Source: JASBRS01 sp964496495 (GTDB lineage: Bacteria; Deinococcota; Deinococci; Deinococcales; Trueperaceae). Taken from it: a stretch of 28,096 nucleotides of DNA. The notes beneath the pieces were generated by a model, which searched no databases, had not been told where the DNA came from, and worked only from the letters and a program-made list of their open reading frames with translations. The stretch spans positions 1 to 28,096 of the forward strand of contig CAZBZU010000049.1 in the NCBI GenBank assembly GCA_964496495.1, written 5' to 3'. Below, piece by piece: positions 10,521 through 18,758 of the stretch; positions within the stretch are counted from its first letter, which is position 1, and every line of letters starts with the position of its first letter. Position numbers and translations under genes: made by a program.

Positions 10521-10883
10521 ATGTACCGAGGAAGAGAGGGCGAGTGGGCCTTCGTGCTCCACCGGATCACCGGGGTCGCGCTGGCGCTGTACCTGCTCCT
10601 GCACGTGTTCGACGTGGGTCTGGTGATGTATGGGCCGAAGGGCCCGTTCAACGCCTTCCTGGCCTTCTACCATCAGTGGCCGTTCCGCATCGGCCTGGTC
10701 CTGGTGATGGCCGCGGTGGTGTACCACGGCCTGAACGGCCTGCGCATCATCGTCATGGACTTCACCTCGTGGGGCGTCAAGTTCCAGCGGGGCATGTGGT
10801 ACGGCGTGCTGGTGCTGACCACGGCGATCGGCATCCCCATCCTCATCAAGGTCGTGCCCGAGATTCTGGCGGGTAAGGCCTGA
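10521..10883 (+). CDS. sdhC: Succinate dehydrogenase cytochrome b556 subunit
   Basis: The first membrane anchor of complex II. The 120-residue protein has three predicted transmembrane helices (about residues 13-36, 55-76 and 92-113). HRITGVALALYLLLHVFD resembles the family's H-R-x-(S/T)-G motif at the start of helix 1, and YHGLNGLRIIVMD (H69) matches the H-G-x-N-G-L-R motif that supplies a haem ligand. It starts seven bases after CAGGAGG. The stop codon overlaps the sdhD ATG by one base (TGATG), which implies translational coupling. Confidence 0.9.
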   Translation: MYRGREGEWAFVLHRITGVALALYLLLHVFDVGLVMYGPKGPFNAFLAFYHQWPFRIGLVLVMAAVVYHGLNGLRIIVMDFTSWGVKFQRGMWYGVLVLTTAIGIPILIKVVPEILAGKA

Positions 10884-11311
10884 TGGCGGCGCGCCCGAAG
10901 ACCCTCAAGCAGGCGCGCGCCACCTACAACACCAACCGCGAGCTCGCCTGGTGGGTGTTCATGCGCATCAGCGGCTTCCTGTTGATCTTCCTGGTGTTCG
11001 CGCACATCTTCTTCAACAACATCCAGATCAACGTCGCCACCGTGAACTACGACTTCGTCGCCAGGGACCTGTCGAAGGCCTGGGTGAAGGTGTACGAGTC
11101 GTTCCTGCTTGGGCTCGCCATGCTCCACGGCAGCAACGGCCTGCGCTACTCCATCGAGGACTACTTCCGCAACCCGGCCACCAGGTTCTGGTTGAAGGCC
11201 GTGGTGTTCACCCTGGCCGCGGCGCTCTTCGTCATCGGCGTGATGGCGCTGTGGGCCTTCAGCTACCAGCAGATGGGCGCCGCCGTCAGCGCCGTGAGCC
11301 ACGGCGGCTAG
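10883..11311 (+). CDS. sdhD: Succinate dehydrogenase hydrophobic membrane anchor subunit
   Basis: The second membrane anchor, 142 residues with three hydrophobic helices (about 24-46, 66-84 and 104-127). H41 in VFAHIFFNN and H82 in LHGSNGLRYSIEDY are candidates for haem and quinone contacts; the latter repeats the H-G-x-N-G-L-R motif of SdhC, as is usual for the paired anchors. The basic N-terminus should stay cytoplasmic. The gene overlaps sdhC by one base and is followed by a 17-base gap to sdhA. Confidence 0.9.
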   Translation: MAARPKTLKQARATYNTNRELAWWVFMRISGFLLIFLVFAHIFFNNIQINVATVNYDFVARDLSKAWVKVYESFLLGLAMLHGSNGLRYSIEDYFRNPATRFWLKAVVFTLAAALFVIGVMALWAFSYQQMGAAVSAVSHGG

Positions 11312-11328
11312 GAGGGCCGTAGAGCGAC

Positions 11329-13068
11329 ATGAAACGTGCACACAGGTACGACGTGATCGTCGTGGGAGCCGGCGGTGCCGGCCTCATGGCGGCACGCTAT
11401 GCGGCCCAGAACCCTTCCGTGTCGGTGGCCGTGATCTCCAAGCTCTACCCCACGCGGTCGCACACCGGCGCCGCGCAGGGCGGCGTGGGCGCCGCGCTGG
11501 GCAACATCAGCGAGGACAACCCCGAGTGGCACGCCTACGACACGGTGAAGGGCGGCGACTACCTCACCGATCAGGACGTGGCGACGATGTTCGCCCACGA
11601 GGTCATCGAGGCCGTGTTCGACATGGAGCACATGGGCCTGCCGTTCAGCCGCACCCCCGACGGCAGGATCGCCCAGCGCAAGTTCGGCGGGCACACCCGC
11701 GAGCACGGCAAGGCTGCCGTCGAGCGGGCCTGCTACGCGGCCGACCGCACCGGGCACATGATCCTCCAGACGCTGTACCAGCAGTCGATCAAGGACAACG
11801 TCACCTTCTTCAACGAGTTCCACGTGCTCGACGTGCTCGTCGAGGAGGGTGAGGCGCGCGGGGTGGTCGCCTACGAGCTCGCCACCGGCGAGCTCCACAC
11901 CTTCCACGCCAAGGCCACCGTCATCGCCACGGGCGGCTTCGGCCGGATGTTCCAGGTGACGTCCAACGCGCACGCGCTGACCGGCGACCTGACCAGCATC
12001 GTCTACCGCCGCGGCCTGCCGATCGAGGACCCGGAGTTCTTCCAGTTCCACCCCACCGGCCTGTACCGCATCGGCGTGCTGCTCACCGAGGGCGCGCGCG
12101 GCGAGGGCGGCGTCCTCCGGAACAGCGAGGGCGAACGCTTCATGGAGCGCTACGCCCCCACCATCAAGGACCTGGCGCCGCGGGACATGGTGAGCCGGGC
12201 GATGTATCTGGAGGTCCGGGAGGGGCGCGGGATGGGTGAGAACAAGGATCACCTGGTCCTCGACCTCACGCACATCGACGCGCACATCATCGAGGAGCGC
12301 CTACCGGACATCACCGAGTTCGCCCGCATCTATCTCGGCGTGGACCCGATTCGCGAGCCCGTGCCGGTGCAGCCCACGGCGCACTACGCCATGGGAGGCA
12401 TCCCCACCACCATCGACACGAATGTCATCGTCGACGGGGCCAACACCGTGGTGGCGGGGCTCTACGCCGCAGGGGAGGTGGCGTGCGCCAGCCTCCACGG
12501 CGCCAATCGCCTGGGCACGAACTCCCTGGGCGACCTGTTGGTGTTCGGCCGGCGCGCAGGCCGCAACGCGGCCGCCTACGCCGCCTCGGCGGACCTCCCC
12601 GAGCTCCCGGCCGACGCCGAGGACCGTGCCCGCGAGCTTCTCGACGCAACCCGCAGCGCCTCAGGCCAGGAGAAGGCGGGAGCGCTGCGCAAGGAGCTGC
12701 AGCGCACCATGATGGACCAGGCATCGGTCTTCCGCACGGCCGACACCCTGCAGGCGCAGGTCGAGAAGGTGAAGGAGCTCAAGGCGCGCCAGCGCCAGGT
12801 CGGCGTCGAGGACGCCGGGAGCCGCTACAACACCGAGCTGATGGAGGCCGTGGAGCTGGGGTTCCTGCTCGACAACGCCGAGCAGCTCGTCAACGCGGCC
12901 GCCAACCGCACCGAGTCGCGCGGGGCGCACTCGCGCGAGGACTTCAGGGAGCGCGACGACGACAACTGGCTCAAGCACACGCTGATCTACAAGGACGGAG
13001 ACGGCGTGCGCATCGACTACAAGCCCGTGACGCTCGGCACCTACGAGCCGAAGCCCCGGGTCTACTGA
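11329..13068 (+). CDS. sdhA: Succinate dehydrogenase flavoprotein subunit
   Basis: The catalytic FAD subunit, oxidising succinate to fumarate on the cytoplasmic face of the membrane. The 579-residue product begins with the dinucleotide-binding VIVVGAGGAGLMAARYA; the covalent FAD attachment histidine is H45 in RSHTGAAQGG. Active-site segments follow in order: EFFQFHPTGL, the TEGARGEGGVLRN arginine loop, and HYAMGGIPT. GLYAAGEVACASLHGANRLGTNSLGDLLVFGRRAG closes the FAD domain, and a helical C-terminal domain ends near DNWLKHTLIY. Length is typical. A GGAGGG lies 12 bases upstream, somewhat far, so expression may depend on coupling to sdhD. Confidence 0.98.
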   Translation: MKRAHRYDVIVVGAGGAGLMAARYAAQNPSVSVAVISKLYPTRSHTGAAQGGVGAALGNISEDNPEWHAYDTVKGGDYLTDQDVATMFAHEVIEAVFDMEHMGLPFSRTPDGRIAQRKFGGHTREHGKAAVERACYAADRTGHMILQTLYQQSIKDNVTFFNEFHVLDVLVEEGEARGVVAYELATGELHTFHAKATVIATGGFGRMFQVTSNAHALTGDLTSIVYRRGLPIEDPEFFQFHPTGLYRIGVLLTEGARGEGGVLRNSEGERFMERYAPTIKDLAPRDMVSRAMYLEVREGRGMGENKDHLVLDLTHIDAHIIEERLPDITEFARIYLGVDPIREPVPVQPTAHYAMGGIPTTIDTNVIVDGANTVVAGLYAAGEVACASLHGANRLGTNSLGDLLVFGRRAGRNAAAYAASADLPELPADAEDRARELLDATRSASGQEKAGALRKELQRTMMDQASVFRTADTLQAQVEKVKELKARQRQVGVEDAGSRYNTELMEAVELGFLLDNAEQLVNAAANRTESRGAHSREDFRERDDDNWLKHTLIYKDGDGVRIDYKPVTLGTYEPKPRVY

Positions 13069-13077
13069 GGACGCTGC

Positions 13078-13776
13078 ATGGACGTCACCTTCCGAATCAA
13101 GCGTTTCGACCCGGAGAAGGACAGCCGCCCGCACTGGCAGGAGTTCCACATCCAGGCCGGCCCGATGGACCGGGTGCTCGACGTGCTTAACGAACTCAAG
13201 TGGGGCCAGGACGGCAGCATCAGCTACCGTCGCAGCTGCGCGCACGGCATCTGCGGGTCGGACGCCATGGTCATCAACGGCGTCAACCGGCTGGCGTGCA
13301 AGGTGCTGGTGAAGGATCTGGGCGACGAGATCGCGGTGGAGCCGCTACGCGGCCTGCCGGTGCTCAAGGACCTGATCGTCGACATGGAGCCGTTCTTCGA
13401 CGCCTACAAGTCGGTGCTCCCCTACTTCATCAACGACGACCCGCCGCCGCCGACCGAGCGCACCCAGAGCGTGGAGGACCGTGAGCGCTTCGACGCCACC
13501 ACCAAGTGCATCCTCTGCGCAGCCTGCACCACCAGCTGCCCGGTGTTCTGGACCAACGGCCGCTACCTGGGGCCCGCCGCCATCGTGAACGCACACCGCT
13601 TCATCTTCGACTCGCGCGACCAGGGCGCGGACCAGCGCCTGCAGGCGCTCAACCAGGTCAACGGCCTGTGGCGCTGCCGCACCGCCTACAACTGCACCGA
13701 GGCGTGCCCGCGCGGCATCCCGGTGACGCAGGCGATCGAGGAGGTCAAGCGCGAGGTGCTGTGGCGCCGGAGCTGA
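13078..13776 (+). CDS. sdhB: Succinate dehydrogenase iron-sulfur subunit
   Basis: Carries electrons from the flavin to quinone. The 232 residues hold an N-terminal ferredoxin-like domain with the [2Fe-2S] cysteines in RRSCAHGICGSDAM and the later C of RLACKVLV. The C-terminal domain has the [4Fe-4S] motif CILCAACTTSCP and the [3Fe-4S] motif CRTAYNCTEACPRGIP. Spacing is standard for SdhB. It starts nine bases after sdhA, with GAGG overlapping the sdhA stop as a ribosome-binding site. It is the last gene of the operon and is followed by a strong hairpin. Confidence 0.98.
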   Translation: MDVTFRIKRFDPEKDSRPHWQEFHIQAGPMDRVLDVLNELKWGQDGSISYRRSCAHGICGSDAMVINGVNRLACKVLVKDLGDEIAVEPLRGLPVLKDLIVDMEPFFDAYKSVLPYFINDDPPPPTERTQSVEDRERFDATTKCILCAACTTSCPVFWTNGRYLGPAAIVNAHRFIFDSRDQGADQRLQALNQVNGLWRCRTAYNCTEACPRGIPVTQAIEEVKREVLWRRS

Positions 13777-13804
13777 GCCCGCGCTGACGCGCGCCCGCCA
13801 TCCC

Positions 13805-13842
13805 GCACGGCCCGCTGCTGAGGCGGGCCGTGCCTGTCTCTC
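13805..13842 (+). terminator. Hairpin terminator after sdhCDAB
   Basis: A perfect 11-base-pair GC-rich stem (arms 13805-13815 and 13823-13833) with a seven-base loop begins 28 bases after the sdhB stop. It is followed by the pyrimidine-rich tail CTGTCTCTC rather than a run of T. It very likely ends the sdh transcript. Confidence 0.75.
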
Positions 13843-13872
13843 ACCACGTCATGTCCGCCCAGAGGTGCCTGC

Positions 13873-14799
13873 ATGAACGTCGCCATGGTCGTGCTCGGTG
13901 CGGTGCTGCTGTATCTGGGAGGCGAGCTGCTGGTGCGCTCCGCCACCGGCCTGGCCTCGCGACTGCGCGTGCGGCCGCTCATCATCGGTCTGACGGTGGT
14001 GGCGTTCGGTACCAGCGCGCCAGAGCTGGCCACCAGCTTGACGGCCTCGCTGTCGGGCACCTCGGAGATCGCGGTCGCCAACGTGGTGGGGTCGAACATC
14101 GCCAACGTCGGGCTGATCCTGGCGTTGACCGCCCTCATCTACCCGCTGATCACGAGCAGCCGCTTCGTGCGCCGCGAGGTGCCCTTGATGCTGCTGGTGA
14201 CGGCGGCGCTGGCACCGATCCTGTGGGGCGGGCGCGTGACCCGCTGGGAGGGTGCGGTGCTGCTGGTGTTGCTCGCCGGCTTCCTGTGGATCATCACCCG
14301 CACCGGCTCGGGGCTGGCGGAGGAGGCGGAGTCCGTCGCCGGGCGGGGGCGCACGCCCGTGTGGCTGGGGCTCGTCGGCACCGCCGTGGGGGTAGCGATG
14401 CTGTGGCTGGGCGCCCGTGCGCTGGTGGGCGGGGCGGTGGCCATCGCCACCAACCTGGGCGTGCCCGAGCGCGTCATCGGGCTGACGCTGGTGGCGCTCG
14501 GCACCAGCCTCCCAGAGCTGGCGAGCAGCATGGTGGCCGCGCTGCGCAATGAGACCGACATCATCCTCGGCAACATCGTGGGCTCGAACGTCTTCAACCT
14601 GCTGGCGGTGCTCGGCGCCACCTCCGTGGTGCACCCCATCACCTTCGACGGCCGCGCGGCCACGCCCGACATCCTGGTGATGGGGCTGTTCAGCCTGGCG
14701 CTGCTGCCGCTGATGTGGCGCAGAGCGCGCCTGGGGCGCCTGGCCGGCGCGCTGTTGCTGGGCGGCTACCTGGCGTACATCCTGGTGCTGGTGGCCTAG
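13873..14799 (+). CDS. Calcium/sodium antiporter, CaCA family (YrbG-like)
   Basis: A 308-residue integral membrane exchanger that should expel Ca2+ in return for Na+ or H+. It is nearly all hydrophobic helices, and the two inverted alpha-repeats are clear: GTSAPELATSLTASLSG with VVGSNIANVGLIL in the first half, and GTSLPELASSMVAALRN with IVGSNVFNLLAVLG in the second. The paired glutamates in the GTS-x-PEL motifs and the asparagines of the GSN motifs are the ion-binding residues of the family. A short charged loop near residues 145-160 joins the halves. AGAGGTG lies six bases before the ATG. It follows the sdh terminator, so it needs its own promoter, which I could not identify. Confidence 0.92.
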   Translation: MNVAMVVLGAVLLYLGGELLVRSATGLASRLRVRPLIIGLTVVAFGTSAPELATSLTASLSGTSEIAVANVVGSNIANVGLILALTALIYPLITSSRFVRREVPLMLLVTAALAPILWGGRVTRWEGAVLLVLLAGFLWIITRTGSGLAEEAESVAGRGRTPVWLGLVGTAVGVAMLWLGARALVGGAVAIATNLGVPERVIGLTLVALGTSLPELASSMVAALRNETDIILGNIVGSNVFNLLAVLGATSVVHPITFDGRAATPDILVMGLFSLALLPLMWRRARLGRLAGALLLGGYLAYILVLVA

Positions 14800-14871
14800 A
14801 CCGTTCCGGGCGCGATCGCGGCTGGCCGTTGGACCGGCTCGGGATGCCCGGGCGGCGGGATCGGGCTCGGA

Positions 14872-15609
14872 CTACCCCGGTGGCCGCAGTCGCTCGTCGA
14901 ACCACGCCAGCGTGCGGCGCCAGGCGTCCTCCGACGCCGCCGGGTCGTGACGCGCCGGGTTGCGATCGTTGAAGAACGAGTGCCTCGCGCCGGGGTAGAC
15001 CTTGATCTCGTGCGGCACCCCGACGGTGTCGAGCGCCTCGTCGAGGCGGCGGCCCATGCCCGCGGTGAAGTCGTTCCCGGGGTAGGAGCCGACCACCGGG
15101 CAGAGGCGCTGCACCGCCTCGAAGGGGCGGGGGTTCTGGGCGTAGAAGGGGGCGACGGCCTTGAGCCGCTGGTCGCCGGCGGCCCAGGCGATGGCGAAGG
15201 AGCCGCCCAGGCAGAACCCGACCGCCCCCACGCGCTCGGCGATGACGTCCTGGCGCGCGGCCAGCCAATCGAGGCTGGCGCGCAGGTCGCGGATGCCCTG
15301 GTGGTGGAGCGAGTCGAACAGCATCCCGGTCATGAAGCGCGCCATGCACAGGGCGCGGTTGCGGCCGGCGAAGAGGTCGACCGCCAGCGCCAGGTAGCCC
15401 TGGCCCGCGAAGCGCTCGGCCACCTCGCGGATGTGGTCGTTGAGCCCGAAGATCTCGTGGATCACCACGACCGCGGGCCAGGGACCGTCGCCGGCCGGGT
15501 GGGCCAGGTGGGCGTGCAGCCGGGCTCCCGTGACGGGGATCTCGGCGCTCTCGGCATGGATGCCGCCGCCCTCGTCGGCCACGGTTCCGCGCGGCGGGTG
15601 CGTGCTCAC
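14872..15609 (-). CDS. Dienelactone hydrolase family protein
   Basis: A cytoplasmic alpha/beta hydrolase of 245 residues. The cysteine nucleophile is C133 in GFCLGG, with D180 and H210 (in ARHSFFND) completing the triad, and the family's E52 is in VIHEIFGLN. Dienelactone hydrolases open enol-lactones in chloroaromatic breakdown, but most family members in non-degraders have no proven substrate. The GTG start at 15609 overlaps the ridA stop by four bases (GTGA), so it is translated as the second gene of a ridA operon; an upstream start would run through ridA. It converges on the CaCA gene with 72 bases between. Confidence 0.9.
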   Translation of the reverse strand: MSTHPPRGTVADEGGGIHAESAEIPVTGARLHAHLAHPAGDGPWPAVVVIHEIFGLNDHIREVAERFAGQGYLALAVDLFAGRNRALCMARFMTGMLFDSLHHQGIRDLRASLDWLAARQDVIAERVGAVGFCLGGSFAIAWAAGDQRLKAVAPFYAQNPRPFEAVQRLCPVVGSYPGNDFTAGMGRRLDEALDTVGVPHEIKVYPGARHSFFNDRNPARHDPAASEDAWRRTLAWFDERLRPPG

Positions 15610-15983
15610 CCTACCTCGGCGATGGCCTCGATCTCGATGGCCACGTCCCTGGGCAGGCGCGCCACCTGGATGGCGCTGCGGGCGGGGGGCTCGCTGGGGA
15701 AGTAGCTGCCGTAGACCTCGTTCATGGCTGCGAAGTCGTTCATGTCCGCCAGGTAGCAGGTGCACTTCACCACCCGCTCGAGCGACGAGCCGCCGGCGGC
15801 GAGCACCGCCTGCAGGTTATGCATCACCTGCCGGGTCTGCTCCCGCACGTCGCCGCCGACCAGGCTGCCGTCGGGGGTGAGGGGGATCTGGCCGGCGGTG
15901 AACAGGAGGTCGCCCACGCGCACGGCCTGCGAGTAGGGCCCCACCGCGGCGGGGGCCGCGTCCGTCTCTACGGTGCGTCTCAT
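15606..15983 (-). CDS. ridA: RidA-family reactive enamine/imine deaminase
   Basis: RidA hydrolyses the 2-aminoacrylate and 2-aminocrotonate enamines made by PLP enzymes, protecting other PLP enzymes. The 125-residue protein matches the family throughout: AVGPYSQAVRVGDLLFTAGQIPL near the N-terminus, the central KCTCYLADMNDF segment, and PPARSAIQVARLPRDVAIEIEAIA, with R102 as the substrate-carboxylate-binding arginine. A TAGGCT box six bases upstream of the ATG predicts a leaderless message. It is transcribed with the dienelactone hydrolase gene. It lies 4 kb from the PLP-enzyme cluster, so a functional link is only a guess. Confidence 0.93.
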   Translation of the reverse strand: MRRTVETDAAPAAVGPYSQAVRVGDLLFTAGQIPLTPDGSLVGGDVREQTRQVMHNLQAVLAAGGSSLERVVKCTCYLADMNDFAAMNEVYGSYFPSEPPARSAIQVARLPRDVAIEIEAIAEVG

Positions 15984-15989
15984 GCGCCA

Positions 15990-15995
15990 AGCCTA
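15990..15995 (-). promoter_or_regulatory. Leaderless -10 box (ridA)
   Basis: TAGGCT on the minus strand, six bases before the ATG at 15983. Confidence 0.6.
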
Positions 15996-16121
15996 ATGAA
16001 TCTCGAGGCGCTCCGACGGCGTCTCAGCGACGGCGGGGCATGGATCGGCCGTCGCGAGCTGCCGGGCGCGGCGCCTGCCGTGGCCGTGTGGGCTCCCGAT
16101 GCGCCGCGCAGCGCCCGCTAG
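15996..16121 (+). CDS. Small ORF of 41 codons, doubtful
   Basis: An ORF in the gap between ridA and the phosphatase gene encodes 41 residues beginning MNLEALRRRLSDGGAWIG and ending APDAPRSAR. The start resembles the N-terminus of small NUDIX hydrolases, so it could be the stub of a truncated gene. It has no ribosome-binding site, its ATG abuts the ridA promoter box, and its stop overlaps the end of the phosphatase gene. It may simply be chance reading in GC-rich DNA. Confidence 0.2.
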   Translation: MNLEALRRRLSDGGAWIGRRELPGAAPAVAVWAPDAPRSAR

Positions 16122-17101
16122 CCGCGCCAGAGGCTGAACAGCAGGAACAGCAGCAGCAGGTAGAGCGAGCCGAGGATCCAGATGCGGTAGGGGTACCACG
16201 GGTGCTTGCGCAGCTTGCTGAGGGGTCCGCTGGCGGGGAACTCGTCCTCGATCTTGCGGATGCCGCTCATGGTGTCGCTGATGTCGACCGACTCCGGCCC
16301 CTCCGCGTCCGCGGGCAGCGCGTAGCGCTTCGGTCGTGCCTCTACCTCGGACACCTCCACGACCACAGCGGTGACGTTGTCGGGGGCGCCGCGGTCGTTG
16401 GCCTCGGACACCAGCCTGGCGGCGGCCTCGTCGGGCTGCGAGCCGCCCACGATGTCTCGCATCATGTCCTCCGACAACAGCATGCTGATCCCATCGCTAC
16501 AGAGCAGCAGGCGGTCGCCGGGGCGGACCTCGAAGTGCAGCACGTCGAGCCGGAAGCTTGCCGTGGCGCCGAGGGCGTTGGTGATGACGTTGCGCCAGCG
16601 GTGGTGGCGGGCCTCGTCCGCGGTGAGCAGTCCCTGCCGCACGCGGTCCGCGACCCAGCTGTGATCCTTGGTGAGCTGGCGGATCTCGCCGTCGCGCACC
16701 AGGTAGGCGCGCGAGTCGCCAACGTGCCCCACCAGCCCGACCTGGTCGTCGAGGTAGACGGCGGTGAGGGTGGTGCCCATGCCGTGAACCTCAGGGTGCT
16801 CGACGGCGTAGTCGTAGACCTCGAAGTTGGCGACCTGGGCGGCCCGCGCCAGCGCCACGGGAGGCAGCAGACGGCTGCGCTCGAGCTCGCGGCGCATCAC
16901 CTCCACGGCCTTGCGGCTGGCGATCTCACCGGCCCGGTGGCCCCCCATGCCGTCCGCGACCACCGCCAGGTAGCCGGCCCCGGAGATGCGTCCGACGTAG
17001 AAGCTGTCCTGGTTGACGGCTCGCACCCGCCCCTCCTCCGAGTGCCCGCCCCCAACGATTCGGGTGTGGGCTCCCGGGGCCGCGGAGTCACGTGCTGGCA
17101 T
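16118..17101 (-). CDS. PP2C-type (PPM family) serine/threonine phosphatase with C-terminal membrane anchor
   Basis: A 327-residue protein phosphatase expected to counter Hanks-type kinases. The PPM motifs are visible in order: RAVNQDSFYV (D32), VVADGMGGHRAGE (D50 and G51, metal site), HGMGTTLTA, GHVGDSRAYLVRDGEIRQLTKDHS, LLLCSDGIS and GAPDNVTAVVVEV. A linker of about 60 residues rich in charged residues follows, then a hydrophobic helix at about 302-324 (IWILGSLYLLLLFLLFSLW) and a short basic tail, so the catalytic domain should face the cytoplasm on the inner membrane. The ATG has a TAGAAT box eight bases upstream. No kinase gene is in the window. Confidence 0.93.
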   Translation of the reverse strand: MPARDSAAPGAHTRIVGGGHSEEGRVRAVNQDSFYVGRISGAGYLAVVADGMGGHRAGEIASRKAVEVMRRELERSRLLPPVALARAAQVANFEVYDYAVEHPEVHGMGTTLTAVYLDDQVGLVGHVGDSRAYLVRDGEIRQLTKDHSWVADRVRQGLLTADEARHHRWRNVITNALGATASFRLDVLHFEVRPGDRLLLCSDGISMLLSEDMMRDIVGGSQPDEAAARLVSEANDRGAPDNVTAVVVEVSEVEARPKRYALPADAEGPESVDISDTMSGIRKIEDEFPASGPLSKLRKHPWYPYRIWILGSLYLLLLFLLFSLWRG

Positions 17102-17109
17102 GTCGTTCC

Positions 17110-17115
17110 ATTCTA
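17110..17115 (-). promoter_or_regulatory. Near-leaderless -10 box (phosphatase gene)
   Basis: TAGAAT on the minus strand, eight bases before the ATG at 17101. The mRNA would begin at the start codon or one to two bases before it. Confidence 0.5.
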
Positions 17116-17205
17116 GCCGCCGCCGGCGGGGGAGGTCACGCCGGCCGCCACAGCGGAACGGTGGCCCCGGCGGCTCTCGGCTCCCGGCGGCTCGGGGCCC
17201 TCTGG

Positions 17206-17211
17206 TATGCT
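17206..17211 (+). promoter_or_regulatory. Leaderless -10 box (gatA)
   Basis: TATGCT, seven bases before the ATG at 17219; it is divergent from the phosphatase promoter 90 bases away. Confidence 0.55.
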
Positions 17212-17218
17212 CGCCCGC

Positions 17219-18697
17219 ATGACGACCGCCCGCGACATCGCCGCCGGCGTGCGCGAGCGCCGGCGAAGCGCCGTCACGGAGGTGCGCGAGGCGCTCGTGC
17301 GGGCCGAGGCGGCGTCGGAGCTCAACGCCCTGCTGACGATCGTGGAGGAGCGGGCGTTGGGGCGGGCCGCGGCCATCGACGAGGCGGTCGGGCGCGGCGA
17401 GGACCCAGGGCAGCTGGCGGGTGTTCCGGTAGTCGTGAAGGACAACCTGTGCCTCGAGGACGTGCCCGCCACCGCGGGCTCGCGGGCCCTGGAGAGCTTC
17501 GTTCCGCCGTACAGCGCGACCGCCGTGGCGCGTCTGGAAGCCGCGGGGGCGGTGGTGATCGCCAAGAGCAACCTGGACGAGTTCGGCATGGGCTCGACCA
17601 ACGAGAACTCCGCCTTCGGGCCGGTCCTCAACCCGTGGGACCGGGAGCGCGTGCCGGGTGGTTCCTCGGGCGGGTCGGCTGCGGCGGTGGCGGCCGGGGT
17701 GGTGCCCCTGGCGCTGGGAAGCGACACCGGTGGCTCGGTGCGTTTGCCGGCGGCCTTCTGCGGCATCTTGGGCGTGAAGCCTACCTACGGCCGGGTGTCG
17801 CGCTACGGCCTCATCGCCTATGCCAGCTCGCTCGATCAGGTGGGGGTGCTGGCCCGCAGCAGCCGCGATGCCGCCTTGGCGCTCGGGATGATGGCCGGCG
17901 CCGATCCCCGCGACGCCACCAGCCTGGACGTCGAGGCCGGTGAGCTGCTGGCGCTCGGCCGCGACGGCGCGCCGGCGGCCGGCGGGCCGCCGCTGACGGG
18001 GTTGCGGGTGGCCGTCGTGCGCGACTTGAGCGGCGACGGCAACGATCCCGGCGTGCTGGCAGGGGTGGAGCGCACGGTCGCGGAGCTGGAGGCGCTGGGA
18101 GCGGACGTCCTGGAGGTCCGCGTGCCGAGCGTTCGGCACGCGGTGGCGGCCTACTACCTGGTCGCAACGGCGGAGGCCAGCAGCAACCTGGCGCGCTACG
18201 ACGGCATGATCTACGGTGCCCGCGCGGGCGAGGACTCCGACGGTCAGGAGGTCGTGATGCGCCGCTCGCGCGGGCGCACGCTCGGCCGCGAGGCGCGCCG
18301 GCGGGTGTTGATGGGCAGCTTCGCGCTGTCGGCCGGCTACTACGACGCCTACTACGGCAAGGCGCTCAAGGTCCGGCGCGTCATCGCCGATGAGCTGGCC
18401 GCCGCCTTCGAGCACGCCGACCTGTTGCTCACGCCCACCGCGCCGAGCACCGCCTACCGGCTGGGGGAGAAGCTGGACGACCCACTGGCGATGTACCTCG
18501 GCGACGTCTGCACCTGCCTCGCCAACCTCTCCGGGCTGCCGGCGGTGAGCGTGCCCGCCGGCCGGACCGCGGAGGGCCTTCCGGTCGGCGTCCAGCTGCT
18601 GGCGCCCGCCCTGCAGGAAGCGCGCCTGCTCGCCGTTGCGGCCGAGCTCGAGGCGGCGGCCGGGGATGCCTTCGCGCCGTTGGCGCCCGGGCCCTGA
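17219..18697 (+). CDS. gatA: Aspartyl/glutamyl-tRNA(Asn/Gln) amidotransferase subunit A
   Basis: GatA is the glutaminase subunit of GatCAB and delivers ammonia to the GatB active site. The 492-residue amidase-signature protein has the Ser-cisSer-Lys triad in the expected spacing: K74 in VVVKDN, S149 in VPGGSSGGSAAAVAAG and S173 in GSDTGGSVRLP. The substrate-recognition tail MYLGDVCTCLANLSGLPAVSVPAG, with GVQLLAP after it, is typical of GatA rather than of general amidases. The ATG is chosen for a TATGCT box seven bases upstream; a start four codons earlier would lack a promoter or ribosome-binding site. It is convergent with the M24 gene, 61 bases apart. Confidence 0.96.
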   Translation: MTTARDIAAGVRERRRSAVTEVREALVRAEAASELNALLTIVEERALGRAAAIDEAVGRGEDPGQLAGVPVVVKDNLCLEDVPATAGSRALESFVPPYSATAVARLEAAGAVVIAKSNLDEFGMGSTNENSAFGPVLNPWDRERVPGGSSGGSAAAVAAGVVPLALGSDTGGSVRLPAAFCGILGVKPTYGRVSRYGLIAYASSLDQVGVLARSSRDAALALGMMAGADPRDATSLDVEAGELLALGRDGAPAAGGPPLTGLRVAVVRDLSGDGNDPGVLAGVERTVAELEALGADVLEVRVPSVRHAVAAYYLVATAEASSNLARYDGMIYGARAGEDSDGQEVVMRRSRGRTLGREARRRVLMGSFALSAGYYDAYYGKALKVRRVIADELAAAFEHADLLLTPTAPSTAYRLGEKLDDPLAMYLGDVCTCLANLSGLPAVSVPAGRTAEGLPVGVQLLAPALQEARLLAVAAELEAAAGDAFAPLAPGP

Positions 18698-18758
18698 GCC
18701 GCCGGCGCGCGTCCGCTCGCTCCAGGCCGCCGCCGGTCCGCCACGGGCAGGCTGCCGC

